Positions 1-12,829 of a stretch of DNA of 64,000 bases are shown here, in pieces. Source of the DNA: Callipepla californica brunnescens (Eukaryota > Chordata > Aves > Galliformes > Odontophoridae); NCBI GenBank assembly GCA_023055505.1, contig JALIRH010000004.1:14131368-14195367 (forward strand). Reading direction: 5' to 3'. The translations under genes were made by a program, and so were the position numbers. Each line of letters starts with the position of its first letter. Position 1 is the first letter of the stretch. Below the pieces are notes generated by a model that had not been told where the DNA came from, ran no database searches, and saw only the letters and a program-made list of their open reading frames with translations.

Positions 1-2604
1 ACAATTTGATTCCAGCTGCCAAAACATGTATATGTTCATGTATACCTACATCAGTGTATCCATAGCTGTATCAAAACATCTATAGCTATATTCTCCTTAT
101 CTATACTTATATAATCTATGCCTGTATTTCAGTAAATATATTTGGCATTCACTTTTAAAGAGGATGACCTTGGTTTTATCTATGCTCTCCTTGCTCCAGC
201 AGTGCAATCTCAGTAACATGGAACCCAGTGGCAGCTCTATACTGACTTTGGTAAGTTTAGACTTTGACTTTTGGAGAAAATAGGATAACATTTAAATCCT
301 TACCAAGCACACCAGCCATACCAACTTCTCATTCCTCTCTAACCTATATTCTGGGCTGTACTTGGCACTTAGAAAAGTAAGAGTTCATTTGCTGTGCTTT
401 CTTAGCACATGTAGAAACTGAAGGCTAAAGACAGTCATTCATATTTATCTAATATCCTTTATGGCAAATGCTTCCTTTGAAAGATATTTCCTTTGCCTTT
501 TGATTTCATTTAGTTTAGCTGTCCTGCATACATATATATATATACGTATGTAAATACATAATATAAAAGATCTAATTCTTTCATCACAATCTAATTAATA
601 GCTATCCAGTTAGATGTGATTGGAGTTCCGCTTTTGTACATCTGGCAAACATAGATACTTAAGTAAGCAGTATGAGAAAAGAAAAAGAGAAATTATGTCC
701 CCTTAGAAAAGTTGCATGGCTCTTATTAAGGAAAACTTTAACGAAAGACTGATTTCTACCTAGGTAACTGTGGAAAGGTAATCAAATGTTTTAATATTCT
801 ATATGTTTTAGATATATTTCTGTTATTGACAGAATTTTTATTGCTGGTGCTCTGATTTTTTTTCCAGCTGTCATTCATCTAATTCACAGCAGTGGCTCCC
901 CAAATTGCTCTAGTCAATATGGGAGTCAAATTACTTTACCTGCCAGCATTCTACTTTTGTCTTCATTCTAAATATTGTTCAGTTCTGAGAATATTGTCTC
1001 TGCAGGTGCAGATGTGAATAGGAATGCCAACAGAAATTAAATGACATTTTAGCACTTTTGAGATAGCATATCATTTGTTTTTAGGAGATGATTATATTTT
1101 CTACACATATTTCATCAGCTAGCATCTCTATTATATCCTAATCCAGCATTCCCTGAAGTCAGTGTCAATTTTTCAGAGACTTCATACAGATCTGGGCTAT
1201 GCCCAATATGACTGATAGAAAAGCAAGAAATTTAACAATTAGGTTGGCATTCGTATTGCCCCAGTAATTCTTAGATTTCAAAGGAGACAGTAATATCTTG
1301 ATAGATGAAAATACTCATCCTCCCATTCTAGTACTCTCTTCCATGATTGTGCCTACCCAGTCAGCTTCTAGTTAATAATTCACTTCCTGACTATTACAAA
1401 TTTTTCCACATATAAACCTTGGAAAAAAAAAAAAGTTGAACGTTTTCGATTTCACATCAATAATCATAGTCACAATTTTTGGTAAAATTGAGAAGTTGGA
1501 CCAAATCAACAATCTAATAGTCATTAAATACATTAAAATGCGTGGACTGAGTACATTTTTTGTCTAAACAGAAGCTGCCTTCCATTTACTTGTAGATTTT
1601 CTGCTTTGTGGATGTGCCTTTCTTCAACCCTTTCTCTCCCATGCAGAGCCAGTGTTGTAACCTGACAAAGCAGTTGTCAGTTAATGAATGCACCAAATTT
1701 TTATTTCAGTAGTGACAAGAACCCTTAAATGTTCACTCAGTCTGTGAGATTGCTGAAGGGATAAATGATATAACCATAGCTTATTAAAATTATATTGTAA
1801 AAAGAAAAATCTTAAATGCATATTTATTGATACCTGCTTTTGTGGATAAGTGCCAATAAATCTCAATGGATGAATGCTTGCCTAAATTAATTGTGCAAAA
1901 CTTCCAAAAATACGTTATGAATTCATGCAAATATTGAAACAAATACAGATAGAAAAATGGTTTTGGTATTAGCTCAGCTCTTCTCTGAACTTTAAAAAGG
2001 GCTTGTGAATGAAAGCGTAGAAAGGAATAATCTAAAACACTGGTTTTAGAACACACTGGTATCCACATCAAAATGTAATGATGTTTGTGAAATCTACTGA
2101 AAATGTTTTTTGTGCTGGTGAAGAGTGTTTCTAAATGAAGAGATCTTACTCTGATGATTCTATTTATTGCAACAAGAACAGAATGTTGCTTGAGGAGTTA
2201 AACGTAATTCAGTATGAATAAAGGTGGCAGGCTATATATTCTTTTTGGACAGAGAAAAACATCCACCAGTATGAAGCAATCCACACTATGATTTGTTTCA
2301 AGTCTTGCACAACTCTGAATGTCTGTAAAGTTGAGGTGTCTTACACCAAAGCCACAATCCACGTAGAACAAAACTCAACACTGTACAAGAAGGTCTGCAG
2401 AAGTAGCCTACAATGACAAACTGCTTACTTTTAAGTTAGGTGCTCAGTTTCTAGTAAACAATTGACCAGAAAATAAGGGAGTCTTTGGATAAAGGTGAGG
2501 AGTCATTGATGGCCATTGTTAACAAGCAAGATCAGTTTTTTTTAATTAGTTGTAAATTATTTATATGGCAGCTGGCTGGCTCACAAGGACTGGAGAAAAG
2601 GAAG
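1..2604. other. Unique AT-rich non-coding DNA
   Basis: No repeat family, exon or RNA gene is recognised here. Open frames are short (93 codons at most) and have no protein-like character. A TA-rich microsatellite lies near 530, and short T and A runs are scattered through it. The right edge is set by the CR1 3'-end fragment that starts near 2605. Confidence 0.6.
525..552. repeat. TA-rich microsatellite with near-palindromic flanks
   Basis: A run of about six TA units is flanked by GCATACA on the left and CGTATGTA on the right, so the whole block is almost self-complementary. It is a likely length-variable site. Confidence 0.75.
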
Positions 2605-2685
2605 TCTGTTTTGGCAGTGGGGCTGGACAAGATGATCTCCAGAGATCTCTTACAATTCCTACAGTCCTGTGATTTATATGAAATT
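2605..2685 (+). mobile_element. CR1 LINE, 3'-terminal fragment
   Basis: The stretch GGGGCTGGACAAGATGATCT and the following CCAGAGATCTCTTACAATTC match the end of avian CR1 elements, just before the terminal ATTCTRTG repeats. Only the last 70-80 bases remain, which fits the severe 5' truncation usual for CR1. It ends about 35 bases before a second CR1 in the opposite orientation. A 67-codon open frame covers it (2485-2688), but the frame is not a gene: it runs from unique DNA into the CR1 3' untranslated tail. Confidence 0.75.
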
Positions 2686-2719
2686 TAAAGTCATCTCCTC
2701 AGCTCACTGGTAGCAGAAT

Positions 2720-3410
2720 TCATAGAACTATAGAATGGCCTGGTTTGAAAAGGACTTCAAAGATAATACAGTTTCAAACCCTCTGCCATGGGCAGGATAG
2801 CATCAACTGCTAGACCAGGCTGCTCAGAGCCATATCCAGCCTTGATATAAATGCTTCCAGGGATGGGGCATCCACAATCTCATCTGTGCAACCTGTTCCA
2901 GTGTGTCACCACTCTCCTACTGAAAAATTTTCTCCTAATATCTAACATCCCTGTCTTAGTTTGAAACCATTCCCCCCTGTCTTATCACTATCAATCCATA
3001 TAAACGGTTGTTCCCCCGCCAGTTTATACGTTCCCTTCAAGTACTGGAAGGCCACGATGAGGCCTCCCCAGAGCCTTCTCTTCTCCAAGCTAAACAAGCC
3101 CTGTTTCCTCAACCTTTCCTCATAGGAGAAGAGCTTCAGCCCTCTGATCATTTCAGTGGCCCTCCTCTAGACCTGTTACAAGAACTCTGTGTCTTTCTTG
3201 TGCTGGGGGCCCCAGGCCTGGACACAATTGTCCAGATGAGGACTCACAAGAACTGACTAAAGGGGAGCAATCACCTCCCTCTCCCTGCTGGCCATCACTT
3301 TTTTAATGGAGCCTAGGATATAGTTGGTCTTCTGGGCTGCAGGTACACACTGCTGGCTCATGTCCAGCTTCTTGTCTACCAAGACCACCAAAGTATTTAT
3401 CCACAGGGCA
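2720..3410 (-). mobile_element. CR1 LINE fragment (RT C-terminus and 3' UTR)
   Basis: CR1 is the main avian non-LTR retrotransposon. It moves by target-primed reverse transcription using one endonuclease/reverse transcriptase protein. Read on the minus strand, this copy carries the C-terminal part of that protein. At 3257-3410 there is the block around [11 protein letters not shown] followed by a degraded [10 protein letters not shown]. At 2942-3151 there is the block LFSLEKRRLWGGLIVAFQYL, then the conserved D-S-D-K-T-G-G-N-G-F-K stretch. The 3' end, with the TCATAGAA-type tail, is at 2720. Stops and frameshifts break the frame, so the copy is dead. The 5' end stops near 3410 inside the RT region, which is ordinary 5' truncation. 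Confidence 0.93.
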
Positions 3411-4578
3411 TTACAGATTACATTCATAACAGATATTAACTTAATGTATAAAGAACTGAAGTATTCACAGTTTATGTGAAAATCTTGTTTTGATGAGCTA
3501 GAGGCTTTAGCCTCAGTCATTTTGAAAAAACAAGTAACTCTAATAAGTATTTTGCTTGGTGAGGATACTTGATGTCATAAAGCTGTCACTTTAAACTGTA
3601 CAGACCAGAAGTATGGTCCTTGGGAAATTATTTTTAACTTTTAATAATCAATATGAACAGTACTAAAACATAAAAATTTCCTGTATTAAGGTATTTAAAA
3701 TAATTTTTGATCAGGCAGAGCAATTTTAATCCAATTCAAAGAATTGGGTTAGATCTGAATACCAAGTTACTTTCTCAGGGCAGTACAAACCACACATAGC
3801 ACTATTTTAAAAGACTAATGAAAACAATCCTTTTGTATAAAATCTTATCTCCAAAATTTTAAGCTTCATTTAAGTCTCCACACTACTGCACAATATCCTT
3901 AGATTCAAAGAATTATTTGTTCCTCAAGACTAAGAGTTCACTGGTTTTCTATTTAAATCAGTTGTGCACTTTAGCTGTAAACTTGGGCATACTAATTCAC
4001 AAGAAATTACAGCACAGTGGTAAAATAACTTTATCACCCCTAGAGAAACAAAACAGAGGGAACACATTTAAAAAGTAATACAGATCAAAGAATAAGACAA
4101 AAATCCTCGGCAGGTGTTATAATCAGTGTGGCTAAACTCAGTTCAATTAGTCCATGCTCATTTACAGCAGCTGAGATTAAGGAGGTGAAAGTCTGAGGTG
4201 CAGAGGTAAAATACATAAGCTGCTCTAACAGTTGAGGGTACTTCTTCTATCTTCAAATAAATGCATTGTGATTATACTCATATCTACCTCTTGCTACCTA
4301 AACCAGTCAGGTTAGCATAACAGCAGTTCTTCAGCTGTGTAACTAATAGCATTGGTTTCTGGAGCTTTTTTAAACTCTAGTCTTTTTCTTAGTGTGTGCA
4401 TGCACACTGTGACCTTCCAGTGTCTTTCTAGATTTAACTAGCATCTGAAACGTGTCCTCTTCAAGCCTGTGCTGTATATACCAAAGGTCACAGCTAAGCT
4501 GAGGCTTTTAGATTTAAGTACTGTATTACTTCTGTTTTTGCACTTACTGCACTGAATCCTTGTGCAGTATTGTATTGA

Positions 4579-4596
4579 TTTTTTTTTTTTTTTTTT
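4579..4596. repeat. Poly-T tract (18 nt)
   Basis: An uninterrupted T run. No transposon body is recognised on either side, so I read it as a simple homopolymer rather than a retroposon tail. Confidence 0.8.
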
Positions 4597-6074
4597 GTGA
4601 TTCTTATTTTGCTGTTTTCAGATTCTACAGTCTCTCTTACCTTGACTTACCAGTTAAATGACTTGGTTAGTCATACTTGTAGTTTGTTCAGTCAAAATAT
4701 ACTTTTGTATTTACTAAATTTTAAAAGTGACTTCCTTTCATTTCTAACATACAGAACATGTTCTCAAGGGCAATTGAGCCTGAAAGCCTCATCACTACTT
4801 GTACACTTCAAGGCCATCCTGCTTGTGGTGCTGCTTCTTCCTTTTGAAGCCCCTCTGAAGATTTTCTGGTGGCTTTGCCATAGTAAATAGTTTGCAAATT
4901 ACTTAGTGAAGCTCACTATCTATAAATTTAGCAATAAAGAAACAGTAAAAGTGATATTCATTATTGTTGTATGAGCACATACTGTGATATGAGGCTGTCT
5001 GGAAATTATAATGAAATCTTTTGAATGTAAAGAGAAGTTACCCTATATCAAATAAAACCAGCTGCTGCAATTATACAAGGTAGAATTCAGTACATAAGGG
5101 CTGTTGAGCTTTCAAGCGCAAGCCAATTACCAGCAGGGATCAAAAACTATTACACCTGGAACAATTAACTGAACTATAATGGAAAGGAACAGGGTTTTCC
5201 TTCCAGAACCATTTTAAATTCTTTCAGTTCTGAGGAAAGAGTTTATTACCTAACATTCATAGTCTTTCAAAGGACTGAGCCCAAACAATTATGGCCTTAC
5301 CTAGCCAGTGTGGGCTGAGTCTCACAGACACTGAAAAAATAAATCAGCCTGTTGTTGGTGTGACATGACACACCCTGCAAGAACTTGGAAGAAACTTGTG
5401 TTGTGTAAAGGGGTCTCAGGCTATCTCCTTTTGGCTCCATAGTTTCCAATTAAGAAACTTGTCTTTGCATGTGGTAGTGGTACTTGCATTTTCTGGATCC
5501 AAGCCAGAACTTGGTCATGAACTCAGCTTTTGCTATATTTCTTCTGTTCCTGTACCAAAACATGGGTTGGATTTAATCCACCCATTCTTGGTTTCTTAGA
5601 AGAAAAAAAAAAACAACAATACACACTGGTAACAATAGCAGAGGTGAGTCAGAGCCTAGGTGTGTGTGAAGCCCTTTTCCTAGCTCCTGTCTTTCACAGT
5701 TTTGTATTAGATAGGTTGTTGCTAGATTTCTATAATACCGTATGACAGTAACCTGGGCAAGCTCTTCATGACTGAAAGGGCTTATTGGTACTGTAAGCCC
5801 TGTTGCTGTTAAATGAAGATCATTCTCTTGGAAGCCATAGAGAAGCAGTGCTGTCTTTTTCATACACTAAAGGGAGGTCTTCTTCATCATATACACACAC
5901 ACAGATACTTTTGCTCAGATTTCTGTGCTTTCCTTGACCTTTAAAATGCACTTCAACTCCAGTAGCCATCCTTCACCCCTGCACAGCAGCTGCAGTCCTG
6001 TCCCTTTGCTGTAACAATCTAGCCTGTACATAATGGTACTGCCAGAGTTCATCATCATAGTGACACTTCTTAGC

Positions 6075-6092
6075 TCACCACAGGGGGCTGCA
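6075..6092 (+). promoter_or_regulatory. Possible CTCF-type motif
   Basis: The sequence TCACCACAGGGGGCTGCA contains the core CAGGGGGC of the vertebrate CTCF consensus, but the left half of the consensus is only partly matched. This is a single-motif match by eye. Binding is inferred, not shown. Confidence 0.25.
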
Positions 6093-6976
6093 ATGTATGC
6101 CCATGTGACTGTAAGTACATTTGCCATCCTATAGTTGTATGGCACCACCTTCACTCAAAACATCTGCTCTTTAAAGTCTTTGTTGTACACCAGATCCAAA
6201 ACCTTACTCAGTGCCTGGAAGGCTTAATTTGACAATCTCATAGCATAGCTTCTTCTGTAACTACCCCATGGAGCCTGATATTGGTGGTAGTAATAAAGTT
6301 CTTGCTGTTTGAAAAATGCAAGCAGTGGCCATCACCACAGGGTAATTGAAAACAAAGTACATCAAATTCTAGCACAGTTCAGAAGAATCAGTTTAGGGAG
6401 GACTGAAGATATACATTAGGATTGCAAAATTCAACACTTTGACTATCCAGATCTGAGATAGAGATTCTAAATTAAATTTTTTGTTTTATTCTTAGTGTAT
6501 TTATGACTTAAGGCTCTATGGTGATGGTCAAGAGATAGAAGTCTTTTATTCACTAAAGAAGAAGTGGCAGTGTCAGCATTTCAAGACTAATATGCCTCAA
6601 GTGCAACTCTCCTAAAGAAATTATTGCAGCCTTTACCCTTCTTTCATGACTTTGCTGGAAGATTAACAGGCATGCTGATGTGAGTCAGATGAGTATTTTT
6701 TTTTTCATTAGGTGAAAACAGTCAGCATAAGTAAGAATTAGATCATTATAATGTTCTTATAAAGTAGTTACAGAAATGAAACAATAGAAATTTCTACTCA
6801 GTACAGACTTGAATAGTGTATTAAATAGTAGCTTACACTTGAAAGTGCCACCTTTGATTTATTGGAGAGTGTCCTGTAAGAGTCCTAACGCATACATGCT
6901 GTTTCTGACTCCAAGAACAATAGAAACCTTTTCTTAAGAGCACTACCCAAAGAAGAGCACTACCAAAATAATAATA

Positions 6977-7905
6977 ATATCACAGGATCTCAGAATTGTA
7001 GGGATTGGATCTCTGGAGACTCATCCAAAGCCTCCGCTAAAGAAATTTCCAGAGAATAAGTTTCCCAGAAAAATATCCTCTGGGTTTTGGCTTTATATCC
7101 AGAGAAAGAGACTCCACAATGTCTCTTGGCAGCTTGTTCCAGTGTGCTGTAAAACTGAACATAAATTCTTTCACATGTTCAGATGAAACTTCCTAAGTTC
7201 CAGTTTGTGCCCACTGCCCCTTCTTCTATCAGTGGGCATGGCTGAAAAGAGCCTGGCCCCATCCACTTCACACTTGCCAAATGTGCCAAGCAGTGGGCCA
7301 AGGGCACCCTGCGTTATGATGACCTTTTGTCCACCAGGACACCCATGCCCTTCTCTGCAGAGCTCCCTTCAAGCTCTCAGTAGGCCAGCTCCCCAGCCTG
7401 TACAGATGCATGTGGTCATTCCTCCCTGGATACAGGACTCTGCACTTGCCCTTGAATCTCATAAGGTTCCCCTTCACCCATCTCTTCAGCCTGCCCTGGT
7501 CTTGCTGAATGGCAGTATAGCCTTCTGGTGTGACAGCCGCTCCTCCTAGTTTTGTATCATCAGCAAACTAGCTGAGGGTGCACTACTCCTTCATCCAGGT
7601 CACTGATGTAGATGTTAAACAACACTAGAGAAGGTACATACCCTTGGGGAACACCATTAGCTATAGGTCTCCAACTAGACTCTGCACCGCTAAGTGAAAC
7701 CCTCTGGGGTTTGTCAGTCAGCTGGTTTACAGTCCACCTCACTGTCCACTTGTCTATGCCACATTACTACAGAGCAACTCCACTGCCTCACCCTGCTAGT
7801 CTGTCTTTCCTAAAAAGTACATAGCCATCCATGGCAGCATTCCAGTTATGCATGCTGTCTCACCATGTCTCCATGATCACAGCCCTATAACCACAAATTA
7901 AATCT
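6977..7905 (-). mobile_element. CR1 LINE, internally deleted (endonuclease and RT parts)
   Basis: Read on the minus strand from about 7905, the copy opens with the endonuclease signature of CR1 ORF2. It is seen as I-M-E-T-W-stop-D-S-M-H-N-W (7840-7895), where family members have ITETWWDSSHDW, so one Trp codon has become TGA. It then jumps near 7800, over roughly a kilobase of the family sequence, into the reverse-transcriptase palm. There the block [13 protein letters not shown] (motif B, about 7640-7700) is followed by the catalytic FADD box at 7556-7567. Before FADD a sense codon has become TAG, and FADD sits in a different frame from motif B. Further on lie the GKCRVLYPGRN block (7400-7450) and the 3' untranslated region, ending near 6977. 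The copy is inactive. A 114-codon plus-strand frame (7205-7549) is its antisense shadow. Confidence 0.92.
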
Positions 7906-10900
7906 TTTTTAATGTTTCCACTAATGAAATTTCCTGTGGAAAAAAAAGTGTTCACAACAGGATTTCAAATTCTTTAGACATTTCCAAAAAATCATGTGAC
8001 CTTTTGGACACAGGCGTTTTGACAGCATCTATAATATGAGATATGGTATATTTTGTAGAGAAAGAAAAATAGAAATCAATTTCAAAGGGAGCAATGAGTA
8101 GGACTTTAGGTACTCAAACCAAATGCATGCATATATAAACACAACTACAATTTGTTTAGTTCATTTAAGAAGTTAATATCAGTAAATGACCCTGGATAAA
8201 TCAGTGACCTCCTACTGTGACAAAAGAGTGTGGACATCTACATCTACACCTGGTGGCACTGACAGCAATGTTTTTCCTGTATTTTTTCCTTAAAGCTTTC
8301 TGCCTGCATAAGCACCCACAGCACAGCCATAATCACCTTTAGATCTTTCAACAACGAGACTGTCTAAAAAGGAATTAAAAAGGAATTGATACCAAGCTTT
8401 AAAAGAAAAAAATGTTTTGTCCAATCTTGTCTAAGAAACAGTCTGACACCTTTAGCAGCAGGGGTTCCCTGAAAATAATAACAATTCATTTGCATTCTGC
8501 ATATGGACAGTAAAAGGTAGCATTTAAAGCTTAGAAAAATGAAGTGAAATGGAATTAGATGAAAAAAGATTAGTCCCTAATATTATTATTACTATTATAC
8601 AAATGTTTTGTTCTGCTTTGTTGTATAATGTCCTCCATCCAAAAATAAGTAAATACATTTTGACCCACTGTGTACAGAAGTAATCAGCCAACATTGACAG
8701 AAGCACTGTTGACTCTGACCCAGAATGCTGGTCACATCCTAACAGCAATACCTATAACTCTGCACATGCATGTTTCTTTTCTCCTGTAACTATAAATTTT
8801 ATCCCTACCTGACCATTATTATGTACTCTTTCCATCCTCTCTGGATGGGATGAGAAATGTGTAAGTGGAAAATAAAGGAGGCAGCAGTACCATGAATAAC
8901 CCCAGAAGAAGCAGAGAAGCTAGGTCAGATGAAACTGGTTGCCTAATGAACATACAACAGGGTGCTACAAATCATACACACATATAATGTAGAGTATAAT
9001 TCTTTCTCCCAAAGTGAGTCATCACAGGGCTACAAGTTGCTTCTCCTGGTATGATCCTGGAGAGAAAAGGTACTTTCCAGATGTAGGATTTACCCTTAAG
9101 GCTATGAACAGTGAAGCATAATTTAAGGAGCCCCAAGGCTTTTCTAAATTACACTGGAGACTGAAGAACAACAAAAAAGATTTATAGCTACCTTGGGTTT
9201 CCCTCCTTTCCTCTTGTCTAGCTTAAATTGGCTTCAGTTTAAGAAACTAAATTAGTTCTTTTTACACCTTTTTTTCCATGCAATTCATGACAGGCAGAAA
9301 AGGCAGTGCTTTCATGAGGTCATTTTTGCCTTGAAATTCTCCTGAAGTAAGAAAAATCTGTTCTGTATCTTTTATGATATTAATACAAAATTTCTGGAAA
9401 ATGTAGCTGATTGTAACTGCATTCATTGTGCTGGATCTATAGCAATGACAACATACACCCTCTATTTTGAATAACCAGGTTTTTAAATCATGACAAACAT
9501 TAATGAGTATTAGAGGCTTTGTAACAAAAAAGGCAATAAGAATCATTTATAGTAAAGATTCCTCACTGTATCCTTACTGTATCAGAAATTAACTTTGATT
9601 AGCTAGAACTGTATGACATGGAGGTAAATGTTGCATATCAGAATACATCCTAAAACAATTTAAGACAAGTTCAGCATTCTTATATAAAACTTGACGCCAT
9701 TAAACTATATAAACTTATCTAGTTTCTGATACCCACAAAAAACTCCATGGAGAAATCTACAGAGCTGTTGTAAAGATATAAAAGTGACATATATTGTGTG
9801 TAAAAAATATAATGATATTGCTAAACAAATTAGAATCCTGAGATTAAGTTAAATATGCCACCTGAATACAGTTTTTCTTTCACCTCACTCTGATCTTGTG
9901 TTCTGAGTCTTTACAGACATAAATAACTTTCTTGATTATTATGTTTGCTCTCTGAAGTCTATATCAATGTTCAGCTTAGAAGAGAGCGTGGAGCATGTCC
10001 TACTGGAGAATACCCACTTTTGTTCCCATTGAAACTGGATGTATCAGGAAGGAAATTAGGTGACTCTGCATTCATAGGGGAACAGGTTCCTTAACGTAAT
10101 AGCCATGGATACTGGCTACAAAATCCAGTAGAACTGAACACCACCAGAAAAAGTCTGTTGTTCCTATGACTGTAGCCTATTTTTTTTATTTTTTTTTTTT
10201 ACTTTCTGATTTAATAGCTATACTTTTTACCTGAAAAGGATTACAGTCTTTGTGTTAGGAGAAGACTGTAAAGTAAGGCTTTTACTGAAAGTAAAAGGCA
10301 CTTTGAACCCCAATTTCTCTAAAGAATTTTTCAGTGGTGAAGACAATGTCAATGTTGAGTTTATTTCCTTTATAAATTTTTGCCTAAACTAAATGATTGT
10401 GTAGTGATCATTAATTAAGTGATATCTCAGTTGTGGCATCACACATTAAAAAAAAAACCTTAACTTAAAGACAAAGGCAATCTGACATGTAAAATCTTTG
10501 AAATCCTTAGGCATTAAAGAAGAAAAACAAAGCTGCAGGTTTGCAAAAGTCTTAATAACAAATACAATGATATCGTAAACCCCCAAGAAAAAAAATAACT
10601 TATGAATTTATAGTAAGAAATTGGCATGTTACTCTCACATCTACTTTGGTAACATGAAAGAATTGCAGAATTTCCCAAATGCTAGAGGTTCTTTTCCTAT
10701 AAATTGCTTGCTGAATGAGAGCTATAGCTCATTCTATATTGTCTTTTTCAAGCACTCTGACGGAGAGAAATGTCACAGAGAAGTCATTGTGAGTGTCAGT
10801 ATGCCCTATCACAGATATGGTTCCTTTGGGAAAATGACAATGCCCAGAACAATCACTGGAGCCCTGAAGGGCATCTCTGTCACAGGCACAATCGAAATGC

Positions 10901-12800
10901 AGCGCAATCATTGACCTCATACAACCAATGCTCCTCTAAAAACTGCACAACCTACCCTACTTAAATTATGCCTCAATTATATAAATACATCAGAATAATT
11001 ACTATTTCTACCAGTACCCCTCTATTTGGAATTTGAATAGTCTCTGAACCTTGACCATTTCAAGGGCTATTGGCCTCCTTAAATAGCAGCATGTCTAGTT
11101 TGTTCACTCTTCCTCAATTCATATTATTAGATATCATTCATATGTTTTCAGTACACTGAGGGCACTTCCAGTAAATGTACTTGTTAACTCACTTCATTTT
11201 TAAGGAAGCCTAAATGTGACGACTTCATGAAATTTACCACTTACTTGTATCAGCATCTTACTGATATACTTGCATAATCTACTCTCTCCTCCAGTTTAAT
11301 CTTGTGTAGTTGAAGACAAGAAAAACAAGGAAAGAAGCAAGTCTTGAATACTACTCTAATCAAATGAAGTCATTGAGCTCACAGGAAATAGTCACAGGAC
11401 AGAAAGCATATTTTTCAAATTGTGTACATCTCCTTAATTATTTTTGTGTAATATTTTCATAGTTCTCAGCATGTGAGTTACACTAGTCTCAGCTTTGTGA
11501 ATCAAGTTAAAAGTTGAGGCTTAACTATGCAAAAAGGCCATTTGTTAAAAAAGAAAGTGAAAAACTATGATTAAAAAGAAAGTATGAAGAATGTTCTCCA
11601 GAATTTGAGTAGCAAAAGAACAGGAGAACTCAGGCAATTAGACATTCAAGAGCAGTAGCATCATTTGTATTAAATAGTGGCAGCAAGATGTTATATGCCT
11701 TGTATTTTGGGACAATGGATAGAAAGATGTCAGTGACCTGGTAGCCACACTGAGCTTTTTCCTTTGCCTTTGTTCCAGATTTGCTTTTTTATTCAAGTCT
11801 ATTTATGGAAGGGTCTGCAAGAGAGCTGTGTTCTCATGTGAGAATGTGGTATTTCATGCTGTTATTTCTTTCTGGAAAAAATTCTTCCCCTGTATGGGAG
11901 AATATCAATACCTATTGCCCCATATAGAAAAAGGAATTGACTGAATTGCTCAGTCCCTGGTTTGACAAAGAAAAAGATGTTTTATTTAAGTTATTTGGAA
12001 ACAACACATTATTGCAGCCCAGGAGATGAAATATTCCTTGACCTGTTTTCCCCCTTGCTTTCAGACAGATAGAGAAACTACAGACAGTTATTTTCAATTA
12101 AGTTTTCCTAGTTATACCTTACAAATAGATTTGTATCTATTAAGGATTGGGATAACACACAAAGCCTTGAAAAAATTGTTCCCAAAGAAGAAGAAGGAGG
12201 AACTTGAAATAAATTTGAAAGAGTTGAAAATCCATAAGTCCATATGAGTGATATTTCAGCAACCCCAAGCTAAGATATATTGAGTGGCACCGCTCTGGAG
12301 AAGTGGATTCACTTAGCAGACAGATCTGTATGATGGGTTGTACAAAGTAATCTGTTGTCACTGGATCAAAGTTAATTTTCAGACTGAGTGGAACAGAAAG
12401 GATACCCTTAAATGAATATATAGAATGAAAGCTAAATTCAAGTTAACTAAAATTAACACAGGAAATAAGACAAAAGATGTTCGTCAGGCTGAGTTCTCCC
12501 CTCTCCCAGCCATAAAAGAAAATAAAATACATGGCCTTTTGCTTTCTTCCTCAGCCCACAGAAAGCCTCACAGTCAAAACGTTGCATCTAATCCTAGTTT
12601 CTGTTTTGGTAAGTGTATCTCATTAAACAATTACATTACCAATTAATAATTAGTAAGTTGATTTTAGAGGCTGTTTTAGATTAATTACTTTGTTAAAAAT
12701 AATGAAAAATATTAATCTAGTTGGAAGTCAAAAGCTATTTTTGGTATTTCAAATATAAATGGCACAAGTAACGGTGCTGAAAAAAAGACTATCTCCATCA

Positions 12801-12829
12801 TAGCTTAATTAAGCTACTGAGAAGTAGCT
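12801..12829. repeat. Overlapping palindromes
   Basis: TAGCTTAATTAAGCTA (12801-12816) is a perfect 16-bp palindrome. Its right half overlaps a second inverted repeat, AGCTACT-GAGA-AGTAGCT (12812-12829), with 7-bp arms and a 4-base loop. The two structures share bases 12812-12816 and so exclude each other. Confidence 0.85.

Larger units (their letters stand above)
3411..6976. other. Unique non-coding DNA between CR1 copies
   Basis: No exon or transposon is recognised. It contains an 18-base T run (4579-4596), a 14-base GTGTGCATGCACAC-type palindrome (4394-4407), a short CA run (5892-5902) and a CTCF-like core (6075-6092). Frames of up to 97 codons occur (for example 4597-4890 and 5573-5863). 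They show low-complexity or T-rich composition and no recognisable motif. Confidence 0.6.

Noticed and set aside
7205..7549. 114-codon plus-strand frame
   Set aside because: It is antisense to a CR1 reverse-transcriptase remnant. Its openness reflects CR1 composition.
7840..7905. Separate unknown repeat beside the CR1 at 6977
   Set aside because: Read on the minus strand it matches the CR1 endonuclease signature (ETW-x-D-S-M-H-N-W), so it is treated as the 5' part of the same copy.
10141..10260. Possible retroposon tail near the T-rich run
   Set aside because: No element body or target duplication could be seen on either side.
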